Source: CALGLS01 sp045105695 (GTDB taxonomy: Bacteria > Bacteroidota > Bacteroidia > Chitinophagales > Saprospiraceae). Taken from it: a stretch of 24,836 bases of DNA. This document shows, in pieces, positions 1-7,610 of this stretch. The notes under the pieces were generated by a model. It saw nothing but the letters and a program-made list of their open reading frames with translations, did no database searches and was not told where the DNA came from. Each line of letters begins with the position of its first letter. The stretch's first letter is position 1. Position numbers and translations under genes: made by a program. The stretch is taken from positions 1 through 24,836 of the forward strand of contig JBGCDT010000488.1 of NCBI GenBank assembly GCA_045105695.1, written 5' to 3'.

Positions 1-427
1 TAGAATTCACTTCTAGTTCCTCTTCAAAGTTTGGCTCAGCCATCTCAATATCATCTACGAGATGGATTTTTACTTCTTCTATTAATTCATTGAGTTGAAT
101 TTTCTCCCCTTCAATAGTTTCCTTTTCCTGAGCGTTTGTCAACTCTATCATTCTATTGATAATTCGCTCGATTTTTAGTGCAGAAGCACGCATGTGTGTG
201 AGTGCATCTTTCTTCTCTTGACCTTCATAATGCATCAATAGATTTGAATATGCTTTTATCACCACCAAGGTGGTACGCATATTTTGAGCAGCGGATTGTA
301 CAATGTCTTGTACATTCCGATTAATTGGATCAAGTGCTGTTGTTCCTCTTTCCAGAGCTACTATTTTTGCTTCCAGATCATCTTCAAAAAGCTTTGTTTC
401 CTCCCGGAAGTAAATCGATTTTTGCAT
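1..427 (-). CDS. Histidine-kinase-like protein with degenerate HisKA domain (3' end outside window)
   Basis: Partial: 142 codons are open from the ATG at 427 to the window edge. An in-frame TAG lies one codon upstream of that ATG, which fixes the start. A short N-terminal helical stretch (about 1-38) leads into a segment resembling the HisKA dimerisation helix: residues 47-54 read AQNMRTTL, followed by VVIKAYSNLL. In active kinases this box reads SHELRTPL, so Gln48 sits where the phosphorylated His should be. A second predicted helix (about 74-100) and the start of a linker to an ATPase domain follow. There is no signal peptide or membrane segment, so it is probably cytoplasmic. It may be a non-phosphorylating signalling partner or ATPase scaffold. 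The HATPase domain, if present, lies outside the window, so the family call is moderate. Confidence 0.6.
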   Translation of the reverse strand, partial: MQKSIYFREETKLFEDDLEAKIVALERGTTALDPINRNVQDIVQSAAQNMRTTLVVIKAYSNLLMHYEGQEKKDALTHMRASALKIERIINRMIELTNAQEKETIEGEKIQLNELIEEVKIHLVDDIEMAEPNFEEELEVNS

Positions 428-659
428 ATTCTATTTTCTTTACTCCGGCTTACGGCAAGTCCCTTTTGGTGTTTCATATACTCAGGTCTGAGGGGCTGAT
501 TTAGTGACGTGGAAAGTACCGTGTTTGATTGCTATGTCTTACTACCATTAGGCAATAAAACCAAAAAGTTGTATCAACATGTTTTTAATATGTATAATTT
601 CCAACTGCATACTAACAATACTTTTACGTCGCTGTTCTCTCTAAGGTAGAAGGCCAATT

Positions 660-1076
660 TTACACATTATGACGAAGTCGCAATAATTCCAAAGCTCCTT
701 TTTTGAGCATGCTTTCAAGAGCATCTTCGCTATGTGATAGATAGGTATCATTCTGCAAAAGCTCAGCAACCTGCATGAGGTTTTCTTTTCGGAGCCAGCA
801 TTTGATGATTTGTAATTGCTTCAACTCCGCAGTACGTTCCTCAACCTGCTGAAGCATCAGTTCAAAGTTTTGCGTGAGTGACTTTGCACGATCTTCGCTA
901 GCAGGCCCTGGAGCAATATTTTTACCGCAGAAGCAATCTTGGAAATTACACTGAGTTTGATATTCAATGTCTTTGATTTTGGCGTCGAGAATGCTATGCA
1001 CTTTCAACACCGCGGGAGAGGTGGGTACTTTAAAAGTTGTCATGGGTGTGGGCATGTTTAGAGACTGGCAAACCAA
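660..1076 (-). CDS. Hypothetical protein, helical, cysteine-containing
   Basis: I do not recognise this 138-residue frame. Possible starts are 1076, 1055 or 1043; the sequence does not decide, and the two inner ATGs give 131 or 127 residues. It has no signal peptide or membrane span. A cysteine cluster (Cys43, Cys48, Cys50, with Cys93 further on) precedes a long predicted helical half (about 60-138) rich in Glu, Leu, Gln and Lys. It reads in the same direction as the kinase-like gene at 1-427, with about 230 nt between them. Codon content looks coding-like and no better frame overlaps it, so it is probably real but lineage-restricted. A metal site in the cysteine cluster is possible but unproven. 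Confidence 0.5.
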   Translation of the reverse strand: MVCQSLNMPTPMTTFKVPTSPAVLKVHSILDAKIKDIEYQTQCNFQDCFCGKNIAPGPASEDRAKSLTQNFELMLQQVEERTAELKQLQIIKCWLRKENLMQVAELLQNDTYLSHSEDALESMLKKGALELLRLRHNV

Positions 1077-1379
1077 AAGGCGGCTTGTCCTAAAATTAAT
1101 TTAACGGCTTTCTATTACATGCTCAGATTCAGATAAATAAACCGGAATGGGTGTTTCTTCCAGCTCTCACAAATCTATCTAAAATATTCTAATATGCCAA
1201 ATTATTTAATATGATTTATTTTACATTTGTTCATTGACCAAGTAATTCTTTTTCTTGAAAAATTTGACCATTAGAGATATGCCGCGTCCTTACTGAGAAA
1301 ATCAGTATTACACGATTTGAACAATTACTTTCTATATTAGTGCCTCAATACCTACACAACCATCTAAAAGCAATTTGTC
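1077..1379. other. Gene-free stretch before the subtilase gene
   Basis: About 300 AT-rich nt between the divergent genes at 660-1076 and 1380-3251. It holds a possible plus-strand -7 box (TACATTTG, 1222-1229) and a short perfect inverted repeat, TACTGA-GAAAA-TCAGTA, at 1291-1307, which could be an operator or a leader hairpin. I see no RNA gene or convincing small frame. Confidence 0.5.
1222..1229 (+). promoter_or_regulatory. Possible Bacteroidota -7 box for the subtilase operon
   Basis: TACATTTG matches the Bacteroidota TAnnTTTG element. No TTG is found about 20 nt upstream, so only half the promoter is visible. It would give a leader of about 145 nt containing the 1291-1307 hairpin. Confidence 0.3.
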
Positions 1380-3251
1380 ATGAGTCAAATCACCATCAAT
1401 AGTGGAAAAGGAAAATTAACTTTGAAGAAAAGTGGTCGCTTCGTTGGTCTGAAAACCAAATCTGAAAAAGATGTTAGCAAAAAATCATTCGTAAAGAAAA
1501 AGGTATTTGACAAGCTCGGTGGCTTTAGCATTGTAACGCTAGAAAGAAATGGCGCACCACTTGATGACAAATTAGATGACGTGCGCGCTAAAAAAGATGT
1601 CGAGGTCGGAACCCATGTCTATTATACGCAAGGCAACAGCAATCGCCCTGTCGTTCCTACTGGTGAAATTTATGTTATTTTCCAAAATGAAACCAATCTG
1701 GAAGAACAGCTCCTTGTCTTAGATGAGTATCACTTAGAATTGGTAGAACGACGCGACGAGAACCGAGTCATCGTCAAAGTCACCGCCAAATCCCCAAACC
1801 CGCTAAAGGTCGCCAACTACCTTCAAAATATTTCATTGGTCAAATTAGCAGAACCAGACATCGATACCTTCGTTGAGGAATACGATTTCAATCCACCAAA
1901 CGATCAACTCGTCCTCCATCAATGGCATTTAGAAAACAAAGGAAAAGTAACCGATGCAAACTGGCCTCTTAAAAAAGGTGCAGATGCAAAAGTCGTAGAC
2001 GCTTGGAAGCGGATGGGCAACCTCGGTTCCTCCGAAGTAACCATCGCTGTGATCGACAATGGATTCGACCTCACCCACCCTGATCTAAAAAATAAAGTTC
2101 ACAAGCCTTTTGATTTATGGACTCAGTCTTCCAAAATCGAACAGGGAGATAGCCGCTTCACTCATGGAACGCCCTGCGCAACCGTAGCTCTTGCCGCCAG
2201 CAATGGTAGTGGTATTGTAGGCGCAGCTCCGCAGGCGAAGTTTATGCCTATAAGTGGTACCTCTTTTAGTTTACGTGCAACCGAAGCGATGTTCGATTAT
2301 TGTATTGACAATGGTGCTGACGTCATTAGCTGTAGTTGGGGTTCTACTGATCCTTCGTTCAACCTCAGTCCACTGAAAGAAGAAGCCATTGCAAAAGCAG
2401 CCAAGAAGGGTCGCAACGGAAAAGGTTGTGTCATTCTCTATGCTGTTGGAAATGACGATTTGGATTTTGTTAGTTTCTATGCGGCACATCCAGATGTGAT
2501 TGCGGTAGCAGCATCTACCAGCAAAGACCAACATGCAAATTATTCGAACCGAGGCCGAGAGGTTACCATCTGCGCTCCTTCCAATGGCGACTGGCCAATC
2601 ATTGCCGGTAGAGCCTGGTGGGATGAAGGCGTTAGTTGGGAGACGGGCGAGTATCGTTTTTGGCGTGATGGAAAATCAAGAGGAGATCGTTATAAACATT
2701 TCGGAGGTACTTCCAGCTCCTGTCCTTTAGTAGCTGGAGTTTGCGCATTGATCCTTTCGGTAAATCCTGAGCTGACCGCTAAAGAAGTGAAAGACATTCT
2801 TACAAAAACAGCCGATAAAATTGGTTCTCCCTCTGAATACAGCAATGGTCATTCTCGAAAATATGGCTACGGAAAAGTGAATGCCGATCGAGCAGTAGCA
2901 GAAGCTATTCGAATGCGAGATGGTGATACACCCTCTGAACCTGTAGTTGAAAAAGAGATCACCTCCGGGCGCGGGATTTTCCGTTTCAATGTGAGTCGTC
3001 AAGAAGGCAAAGGTTATGGTGTTCAAATCGGAGCTTTCGCAGAATATGGTAATGTACTGATACAAGCGGAAAAATTGCAGAGTGCTTTTGATGCTCCTAT
3101 CATTGTTAGTATAAATGAGTTGAATGGAAAAACGGTTTATAAAATTGTAGTGGGTGCTTTTTCTAGAAAGACTGATGCCGTTGCTTTGCAAGTACGTATG
3201 AAGCAAAAAAATGTGAATGGTTTTATTAGAAACTTGAAAGATCTGAAGTAG
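1380..3251 (+). CDS. Kexin-like subtilase (S8 peptidase) with C-terminal SPOR domain
   Basis: A 623-residue serine peptidase. Residues about 1-165 form a propeptide-like N-terminal region. The catalytic domain covers about 180-510: Asp226 in AVIDNGFD, His262 in THGTPCA, oxyanion Asn358 in AVGNDD, and Ser445 in GGTSSSCPLVAG. The HGTxCA and GTSxxxPLVAG forms, and QWHL at 181-184, resemble kexin/proprotein convertases more than bacterial subtilisins, but no P-domain follows. Residues about 545-617 (YGVQIGAF, then YKIVVGAFSRK) look like a SPOR peptidoglycan-binding repeat. No N-terminal signal peptide or membrane segment is seen, which is odd for a SPOR protein. The stop codon overlaps the GTG start of the carbamoyltransferase by one base, so the two are probably co-translated. 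Substrate unknown. Confidence 0.85.
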   Translation: MSQITINSGKGKLTLKKSGRFVGLKTKSEKDVSKKSFVKKKVFDKLGGFSIVTLERNGAPLDDKLDDVRAKKDVEVGTHVYYTQGNSNRPVVPTGEIYVIFQNETNLEEQLLVLDEYHLELVERRDENRVIVKVTAKSPNPLKVANYLQNISLVKLAEPDIDTFVEEYDFNPPNDQLVLHQWHLENKGKVTDANWPLKKGADAKVVDAWKRMGNLGSSEVTIAVIDNGFDLTHPDLKNKVHKPFDLWTQSSKIEQGDSRFTHGTPCATVALAASNGSGIVGAAPQAKFMPISGTSFSLRATEAMFDYCIDNGADVISCSWGSTDPSFNLSPLKEEAIAKAAKKGRNGKGCVILYAVGNDDLDFVSFYAAHPDVIAVAASTSKDQHANYSNRGREVTICAPSNGDWPIIAGRAWWDEGVSWETGEYRFWRDGKSRGDRYKHFGGTSSSCPLVAGVCALILSVNPELTAKEVKDILTKTADKIGSPSEYSNGHSRKYGYGKVNADRAVAEAIRMRDGDTPSEPVVEKEITSGRGIFRFNVSRQEGKGYGVQIGAFAEYGNVLIQAEKLQSAFDAPIIVSINELNGKTVYKIVVGAFSRKTDAVALQVRMKQKNVNGFIRNLKDLK

Positions 3252-5116
3252 TGTACATCCTAGGTATTTCCGCTTTCTATCACGACTCCGCAGCTGCACT
3301 TATTAAAGATGGAGTTGTTATCGCAGCCGCGCAAGAGGAGCGTTTCACTCGCAAAAAACACGATGCTTCCTTTCCGATCCAAGCAGCAAAGTATTGTCTC
3401 GACTTCGCTAACCGTTCCATTAACGACTTAGATGCTGTCGTTTTTTATGATAAGCCCTTTTTGAAATTTGAGCGACTGCTGGAAACCTATTATGCATTTG
3501 CACCAAGCGGAATCTTATCCTTCATCAACAGCATGCCTATTTGGTTGAAAGAAAAATTATTTCTAAAAAGGGTGATTCGTCAGGAGTTGAAAAAGGTGGG
3601 TGATTTTGATTTGAAAAAACTGAAGTTACTCTTTCCAGAACATCACCTCTCCCATGCAGCTTCTGCATTCTATCCCTCTCCTTTTGAAAAAGCGGCGATA
3701 CTTACCATTGATGGCGTTGGAGAGTGGGCAACGGCTTCTATCAGTCTCGGTCAAGGAAAAGACATTACCGTTCTGAAAGAAATGCACTTCCCTCATTCAC
3801 TGGGTTTGCTCTACTCTGCGTTTACTTATTTTCTAGGGTTTAAAGTAAATGGCGGAGAGTACAAACTCATGGGCTTGGCTCCTTACGGAAATCCAAATGC
3901 AGAAAACGTTTCCCAGTTTTCAAAAATTATAAAAACAGAACTAGCCGATTTAAAGCCAGATGGTTCTTTATGGTTGAACCCAAAATACTTTAGTTACGCA
4001 ACAGGCTTGCGAATGGTCAAAGACAAAAAATGGAATATCCTCTTTGGATTCTCCAGACGATTGCCTGAAAGTGAACTAGAACAAAAGCATTGCGACCTCG
4101 CACTGGCCATTCAGCAATTCACAGAAGAGGTCGTACTGCGAATGGCAAGAGAAGCCAAAAAAATCACAGGATCAGACCACCTCTGCATGGCCGGTGGCGT
4201 AGCCCTCAACTGCGTAGCCAATGGAAAACTAGCTTCCTCAAATATCTTTGAAAACATTTTCATACAACCTGCCGCAGGCGATGCCGGAGGAGCTTTGGGT
4301 GCAGCACTGGCCGCTCATCATATTTATTTTGACGAAAGTAGAAAAGTAGAAAACGTAGCATTAGACGCCATGAGTGGTACTTACCTAGGCCCCTCCTTTT
4401 CAACTCAAGAAATCATTTCTGTTGGTGAAAAACTAAATGCCAAATACATTTACTATTATGAATTTGATTCACTTTGTAAAGATGTAGTAGCATTGTTAGA
4501 AAAAGAAAAGATCATTGGATGGATGCAAGGTAGAATGGAATTTGGACCGCGAGCATTAGGAAATCGGAGCATCCTCGGAGATCCCCGAAACTCGGAGATG
4601 CAGAAAAAATTGAATCTGAAAATAAAATATCGAGAGTCCTTCCGACCCTTTGCGCCTTCTGTACTTTTTAAGGATAGCAAAGATCATTTTGAAATTGAAA
4701 AGGCATCGCCTTACATGTTAATGGTACAACCCGTTCAGGAATCAAAAAAGAAAAAACTACCCGATGATTATTTAAATTTGCCGATGAGGGAGAAGCTCTA
4801 TGTGCAGCGATCTGAGATCCCTTCGGTAACACATGTTGATGGAACAGCTCGAATTCAGACCGTGCATAAAGAAACGAATCCAAGGTATTGGCAATTGATA
4901 AATACCTTCAAAGAAAAAACAGGTTGTAGTATCTTGGTCAATACTAGTTTTAATGTTCGGGGCGAACCCATTGTTTGTTCGCCGGAAGATGCGTACCGAT
5001 GTTTTATGAGAACGGAAATGGATTATTTAGTAATTGGGGATTTCTTATTCAAAAAAGAGGAACAACCAAGTTGGGAAGACAAAGACAACTGGAAAGAAAC
5101 TTTCACTTTAGATTAA
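3251..5116 (+). CDS. NodU/SxtI-family O-carbamoyltransferase
   Basis: A 621-residue carbamoyltransferase. The family moves the carbamoyl group of carbamoyl phosphate, through a carbamoyl-adenylate, onto a hydroxyl of a sugar or natural product. The N-terminal Kae1-like domain (about 1-350) opens MYILGISAFYHDSAAAL and carries the metal-binding HHLSH (131-135) and ILTIDGVGEWA. The C-terminal domain contains FGPRALGNRSILGDPRN, and ILVNTSFNVRGEPIVCSPEDA near its end. Length is normal. The GTG start overlaps the TAG of the subtilase; no nearby ATG gives the conserved MxILGIS opening, which supports GTG. Followed by SxtK- and SxtJ-like membrane genes, as in saxitoxin clusters. The acceptor cannot be read from sequence; a glycan or envelope molecule is my guess. 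Confidence 0.92.
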   Translation: MYILGISAFYHDSAAALIKDGVVIAAAQEERFTRKKHDASFPIQAAKYCLDFANRSINDLDAVVFYDKPFLKFERLLETYYAFAPSGILSFINSMPIWLKEKLFLKRVIRQELKKVGDFDLKKLKLLFPEHHLSHAASAFYPSPFEKAAILTIDGVGEWATASISLGQGKDITVLKEMHFPHSLGLLYSAFTYFLGFKVNGGEYKLMGLAPYGNPNAENVSQFSKIIKTELADLKPDGSLWLNPKYFSYATGLRMVKDKKWNILFGFSRRLPESELEQKHCDLALAIQQFTEEVVLRMAREAKKITGSDHLCMAGGVALNCVANGKLASSNIFENIFIQPAAGDAGGALGAALAAHHIYFDESRKVENVALDAMSGTYLGPSFSTQEIISVGEKLNAKYIYYYEFDSLCKDVVALLEKEKIIGWMQGRMEFGPRALGNRSILGDPRNSEMQKKLNLKIKYRESFRPFAPSVLFKDSKDHFEIEKASPYMLMVQPVQESKKKKLPDDYLNLPMREKLYVQRSEIPSVTHVDGTARIQTVHKETNPRYWQLINTFKEKTGCSILVNTSFNVRGEPIVCSPEDAYRCFMRTEMDYLVIGDFLFKKEEQPSWEDKDNWKETFTLD

Positions 5117-5156
5117 CACCTCAATTCATAACAATACACTTACAACATAAAAACAT

Positions 5157-5306
5157 ATGGAAATATTAAGAGACCTAAGCCAATTCCTAATGGCTCGAAA
5201 AAAATTCTGGCTTGTCCCAGTTATTTTGATTTTACTATTAATAGGAGCACTATTAGTTATTGGCGGTGGATCAGCAGCAGCTCCTTTCATCTACAGTATC
5301 TTCTAA
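5157..5306 (+). CDS. SxtK-like small membrane protein (DUF5989 family)
   Basis: A 49-residue protein, too short for many gene callers. It starts at the ATG at 5157 (MEILRDLSQFLMARKKFW), has one strongly hydrophobic span (about 18-37) and ends GGGSAAAPFIYSIF. The MARKKFWLxP entry to the helix and the APFIYxIF end are what I recall of DUF5989/SxtK proteins, which sit next to carbamoyltransferases. Predicted single-pass inner-membrane peptide with a basic cytoplasmic N-terminus. It lies 40 nt after the carbamoyltransferase, and its TAA shares an A with the ATG of the SxtJ-like gene. Molecular function is unknown; a membrane anchor or subunit for the carbamoyltransferase is inference. Confidence 0.85.
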   Translation: MEILRDLSQFLMARKKFWLVPVILILLLIGALLVIGGGSAAAPFIYSIF

Positions 5307-5665
5307 TGAAAATCAACGAAGCTTATAAATCAATCTTTGTAATAGTCGCAGGTTTTTTGTTGCTGTACTTTGTTTTCCGAAAGGAAGCGCTGCTTTACGT
5401 AGCTGCGGTCATCGGTATTGCTGGTGTGGCATCTCCAGTTTTACGCGACCTGATTCTGAAAGTATGGTTTCAGCTAGCAGAAGTTCTGGGTTGGATAAAC
5501 TCTAGAATATTACTGTCCTTAATCTTCTTCTTAGTCCTAACGCCAATAGCGTTGCTCCACCGAATCTTCTCTTCTAATCCATTGCAACTGAAGAATGATT
5601 CTGATTCTACTTTCGTTGACAAAAATCATCGTTTCAACAAAGAAGACTTGGAAAATCTTTGGTAA
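5306..5665 (+). CDS. SxtJ-family membrane protein
   Basis: A 119-residue integral membrane protein with hydrophobic spans at about 9-26, 30-50 and 68-92 and a polar, Asp/Asn-rich C-terminal tail ending EDLENLW. Size, topology, and position after a carbamoyltransferase and an SxtK-like peptide fit the SxtJ family, which has no known biochemical activity. The ATG overlaps the previous TAA by one base (TAATG), indicating translational coupling. It is the last gene of the four-gene operon; about 200 nt follow before the next gene. The name comes from the saxitoxin cluster, but nothing here suggests toxin synthesis. Confidence 0.8.
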   Translation: MKINEAYKSIFVIVAGFLLLYFVFRKEALLYVAAVIGIAGVASPVLRDLILKVWFQLAEVLGWINSRILLSLIFFLVLTPIALLHRIFSSNPLQLKNDSDSTFVDKNHRFNKEDLENLW

Positions 5666-5810
5666 ATTGTCTTTAAATTTTTACGAAACATTTAGCCTCT
5701 AAAGCTTGTTTTAAAGTGAGTCAGCAGATACGTAGAAAAGTTGCGGCGAATCAAATCGCGTTTGAGCACATTTTTTATTTTCATTTACATTTTAATTTTA
5801 ATTCCCTACG

Positions 5811-5818
5811 TACCTTTG
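5811..5818 (+). promoter_or_regulatory. Probable -7 box for the ferredoxin reductase gene
   Basis: TACCTTTG is a full match to TAnnTTTG, 51 nt before the ATG at 5870. No TTG lies at the expected distance. The predicted leader contains a small hairpin (GGGC with GCCC, about 5838-5853). Confidence 0.5.
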
Positions 5819-5869
5819 CAGAAATTTTGAAGAAGCGGGCCTCATAAAGCCCATTAGAAAATAATTTAA

Positions 5870-6922
5870 ATGATCAAGACAGATATATTAATTATTGGAG
5901 CAGGGCCAACTGGGCTGTTCACCGTTTTTGAAGCAGGATTGTTAAAATTGAGGACGCATCTGATTGATGCCTTGCCGCAACCAGGTGGGCAGTGCGCTGA
6001 AATCTATCCAAAGAAACCTATTTTTGACATCCCAGGTTTTCCAGAAATCATGGCGGGCGAACTCGTAGATAATCTAATGGAACAAGGAAAACAGTTCCAA
6101 CCAGGCTTCACCTTAGGAGAACGAGCGGAGACCATAGAAAAATTAGACGACGGAACTTTCATCGTAACAACAAACAAGGGAACTCAACACCATGCCCCTG
6201 TAGTTGCCATTGCTGGAGGACTCGGAAGTTTCGAGCCTCGAAAACCGAAGTTGGAAAACCTTGAAAAGTATGAAGACAAAGGTGTCGCTTACATCATCCG
6301 CGATCCAGAAGTATATAGAGATAAGAAAGTAGTCATCGCTGGCGGTGGAGATTCTGCATTAGACTGGAGTATATTTTTGACAGATGTTGCCTCAAGCGTT
6401 ACGCTCATCCATCGAAGAAATGAATTCCGAGGTGCATTGGATTCTGTGGAAAAGGCCATCGAATTAAAAAAGGCTGGTAAAATAGAAATCATAACTCCCG
6501 CTGAAGTTGCTTCATTAAATGGTAACGGAACGCTACAATCCATTTCCATAAAAAAGGAAGACGAAAACTTCGAAATAGAAACAGATGCTTTCATTCCGCT
6601 TTTTGGCCTAACGCCTAAGTTAGGACCAATTGCCGACTGGGGTTTAGAGATCGAAAAGAACGCCATCAAAGTAGACAATGCGCTGGACTACCAAACTAAT
6701 ATCCCTGGCATTTTCGCCATTGGTGATGTGAATACTTATCCTGGAAAGTTGAAATTGATTCTCTGTGGTTTTCACGAGGCGACCATCATGTGTCAAGCCG
6801 CTTATAAAATTATCAACCCTGGAAAACGTTATGTGATGAAGTACACGACCGTTGCAGGAGTGGATGGATTTGACGGAAGTCGTAAGGAAGCGGAGAAGGC
6901 GGTGGTAAAAAAATTAGATTGA
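5870..6922 (+). CDS. Ferredoxin--NADP+ reductase, thioredoxin-reductase-like type
   Basis: A 350-residue FAD enzyme moving electrons between NADPH and ferredoxin. FAD motif GAGPTG at 10-15, PGGQC at 38-42, NADPH-binding GGGDSALDW at 158-166, and a second FAD motif GIFAIGDV near 280. The redox CxxC of thioredoxin reductases is missing (the SALDW position has none), and a C-terminal extension with KYTTVAGVDG is present. Both features mark the YumC-type ferredoxin-NADP+ reductase. Cytoplasmic. An adrenodoxin-type ferredoxin gene follows on the same strand after about 160 nt, a likely redox partner. The gap contains the 9-nt foldback repeat, which could affect co-transcription. Close relatives are also annotated as thioredoxin reductase-like; the missing CxxC argues against that. 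Confidence 0.93.
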   Translation: MIKTDILIIGAGPTGLFTVFEAGLLKLRTHLIDALPQPGGQCAEIYPKKPIFDIPGFPEIMAGELVDNLMEQGKQFQPGFTLGERAETIEKLDDGTFIVTTNKGTQHHAPVVAIAGGLGSFEPRKPKLENLEKYEDKGVAYIIRDPEVYRDKKVVIAGGGDSALDWSIFLTDVASSVTLIHRRNEFRGALDSVEKAIELKKAGKIEIITPAEVASLNGNGTLQSISIKKEDENFEIETDAFIPLFGLTPKLGPIADWGLEIEKNAIKVDNALDYQTNIPGIFAIGDVNTYPGKLKLILCGFHEATIMCQAAYKIINPGKRYVMKYTTVAGVDGFDGSRKEAEKAVVKKLD

Positions 6923-7070
6923 GGAAAGGAGATGAGGTTGATGGAGCGGATAAGATTGATGAGGTTTTTCTCATTATGTAGCCAAACCATCTGTCAACCG
7001 ACCTGATCTGCCCAATCTACCTCATCGTACCCTATCTGCCTGATCTACCCAATCCACCTCACCTACCTTA
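6923..7070. repeat. Foldback array of a degenerate 9-nt repeat
   Basis: Starts one base after the reductase stop. Left arm (6923-6966) is purine-rich on plus (AGGTTGATGGAGCGGATAAG). Right part (about 6990-7070) is pyrimidine-rich and breaks into 9-nt units: ATCTGCCCA, ATCTACCTC, ATCGTACCCT, ATCTGCCTG, ATCTACCCA, ATCCACCTC, ACCTACCTT. The complement of the left arm has the same units (ATCAATCTT, ATCCGCTCC, ATCAACCTC), so the region can fold back imperfectly. A relative lies at 16141-16180. The 3' end abuts the A-rich leader of the ferredoxin gene. Confidence 0.7.
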
Positions 7071-7080
7071 ATAAAAAAAA

Positions 7081-7401
7081 ATGTCCGACATCAAAATAAA
7101 AGTAACCGACCGCGAGGGCCAAGTCCACGAACTGGAGGCCCCCACAGATATGAACATGAATCTCATGGAAATCTGTAAAGCTTATGAGCTACCCGTTGCA
7201 GGGACTTGTGGAGGGATGGCTATGTGTGCTTCTTGTCAGTGCTATGTTTTGTCGGAGCATAAGTTGCCGGAAAAATCGGATGATGAAGAGGCGATGTTAT
7301 CGGAGGCTTTTTATGTCCAGGAGAATAGCCGCTTGGGTTGTCAGTTGTTGCTGACGGAGGAGATGGATGGGTTGGCGGTGGAGTTGGCGCCGGAGGATTA
7401 G
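7081..7401 (+). CDS. [2Fe-2S] ferredoxin, adrenodoxin type
   Basis: A 106-residue electron carrier. Cluster ligands are Cys43, Cys49, Cys52 and Cys87 (CGGMAMCASC, then LGCQL), the C-x5-C-x2-C spacing of adrenodoxin/ISC-type ferredoxins rather than plant-type. Acidic residues dominate (DDEE at 67-70, C-terminal APED), as expected for docking to a basic reductase surface. The ATG follows a run of A residues with no Shine-Dalgarno. The gene lies 158 nt after a ferredoxin-NADP+ reductase, most simply its electron donor. Final acceptors (Fe-S assembly, a hydroxylase) cannot be told from this window; no isc or suf gene is nearby. Confidence 0.92.
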   Translation: MSDIKIKVTDREGQVHELEAPTDMNMNLMEICKAYELPVAGTCGGMAMCASCQCYVLSEHKLPEKSDDEEAMLSEAFYVQENSRLGCQLLLTEEMDGLAVELAPED

Positions 7402-7486
7402 ACATCTTACCTAACAATCATATCACATAAACTTCTTTACAAAATAACATATTATAATTTTGGCTTATTTGTTGATGTAAATATCA

Positions 7487-7515
7487 GCAAATACGCAAAT
7501 ATTTTGATCCAAAAT
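7487..7515. promoter_or_regulatory. Short tandem and inverted repeats upstream of parA (candidate operator)
   Basis: Two adjacent 8-nt direct repeats, GCAAATAC (7487-7494) and GCAAATAT (7495-7502), run into an inverted repeat ATTTTG-ATC-CAAAAT (7501-7515), just upstream of the parA -7 box. RHH proteins often bind short iterated sites at their own promoter, so this is a candidate operator. That role is inference. Confidence 0.35.
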
Positions 7516-7537
7516 TTTTATATCTACCTAAAAATGA

Positions 7538-7545
7538 TACTTTTG
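7538..7545 (+). promoter_or_regulatory. Probable -7 box for parA
   Basis: TACTTTTG matches TAnnTTTG fully, 65 nt before the parA ATG. No TTG lies at standard spacing (the nearest, 7504-7506, is too far), consistent with an activated or repressed promoter, or with a chance match. Confidence 0.45.
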
Positions 7546-7610
7546 TACAAACTGCTAAGTCAGTTTTACAGAAGGATTTTATTCACTAACGAAACACTAA
7601 AAACATACCG

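Noticed and set aside
2727..3299. A 190-residue open frame on the minus strand across the end of the subtilase gene
   Set aside because: It lies fully opposite well-supported coding sequence and shows no domain, signal or motif; it is a by-product of the other strand.
3251..5665. Saxitoxin-type biosynthesis
   Set aside because: Only the carbamoyltransferase and two accessory membrane families are shared; no polyketide-like or amidinotransferase gene is present.
6990..7070. CRISPR-like array
   Set aside because: Units are 9 nt, contiguous and degenerate with no spacers, and no cas gene is present.
7220..7417. Proline-rich minus-strand frame opposite the ferredoxin gene
   Set aside because: Low-complexity complement of a ferredoxin with four correctly spaced cluster cysteines.
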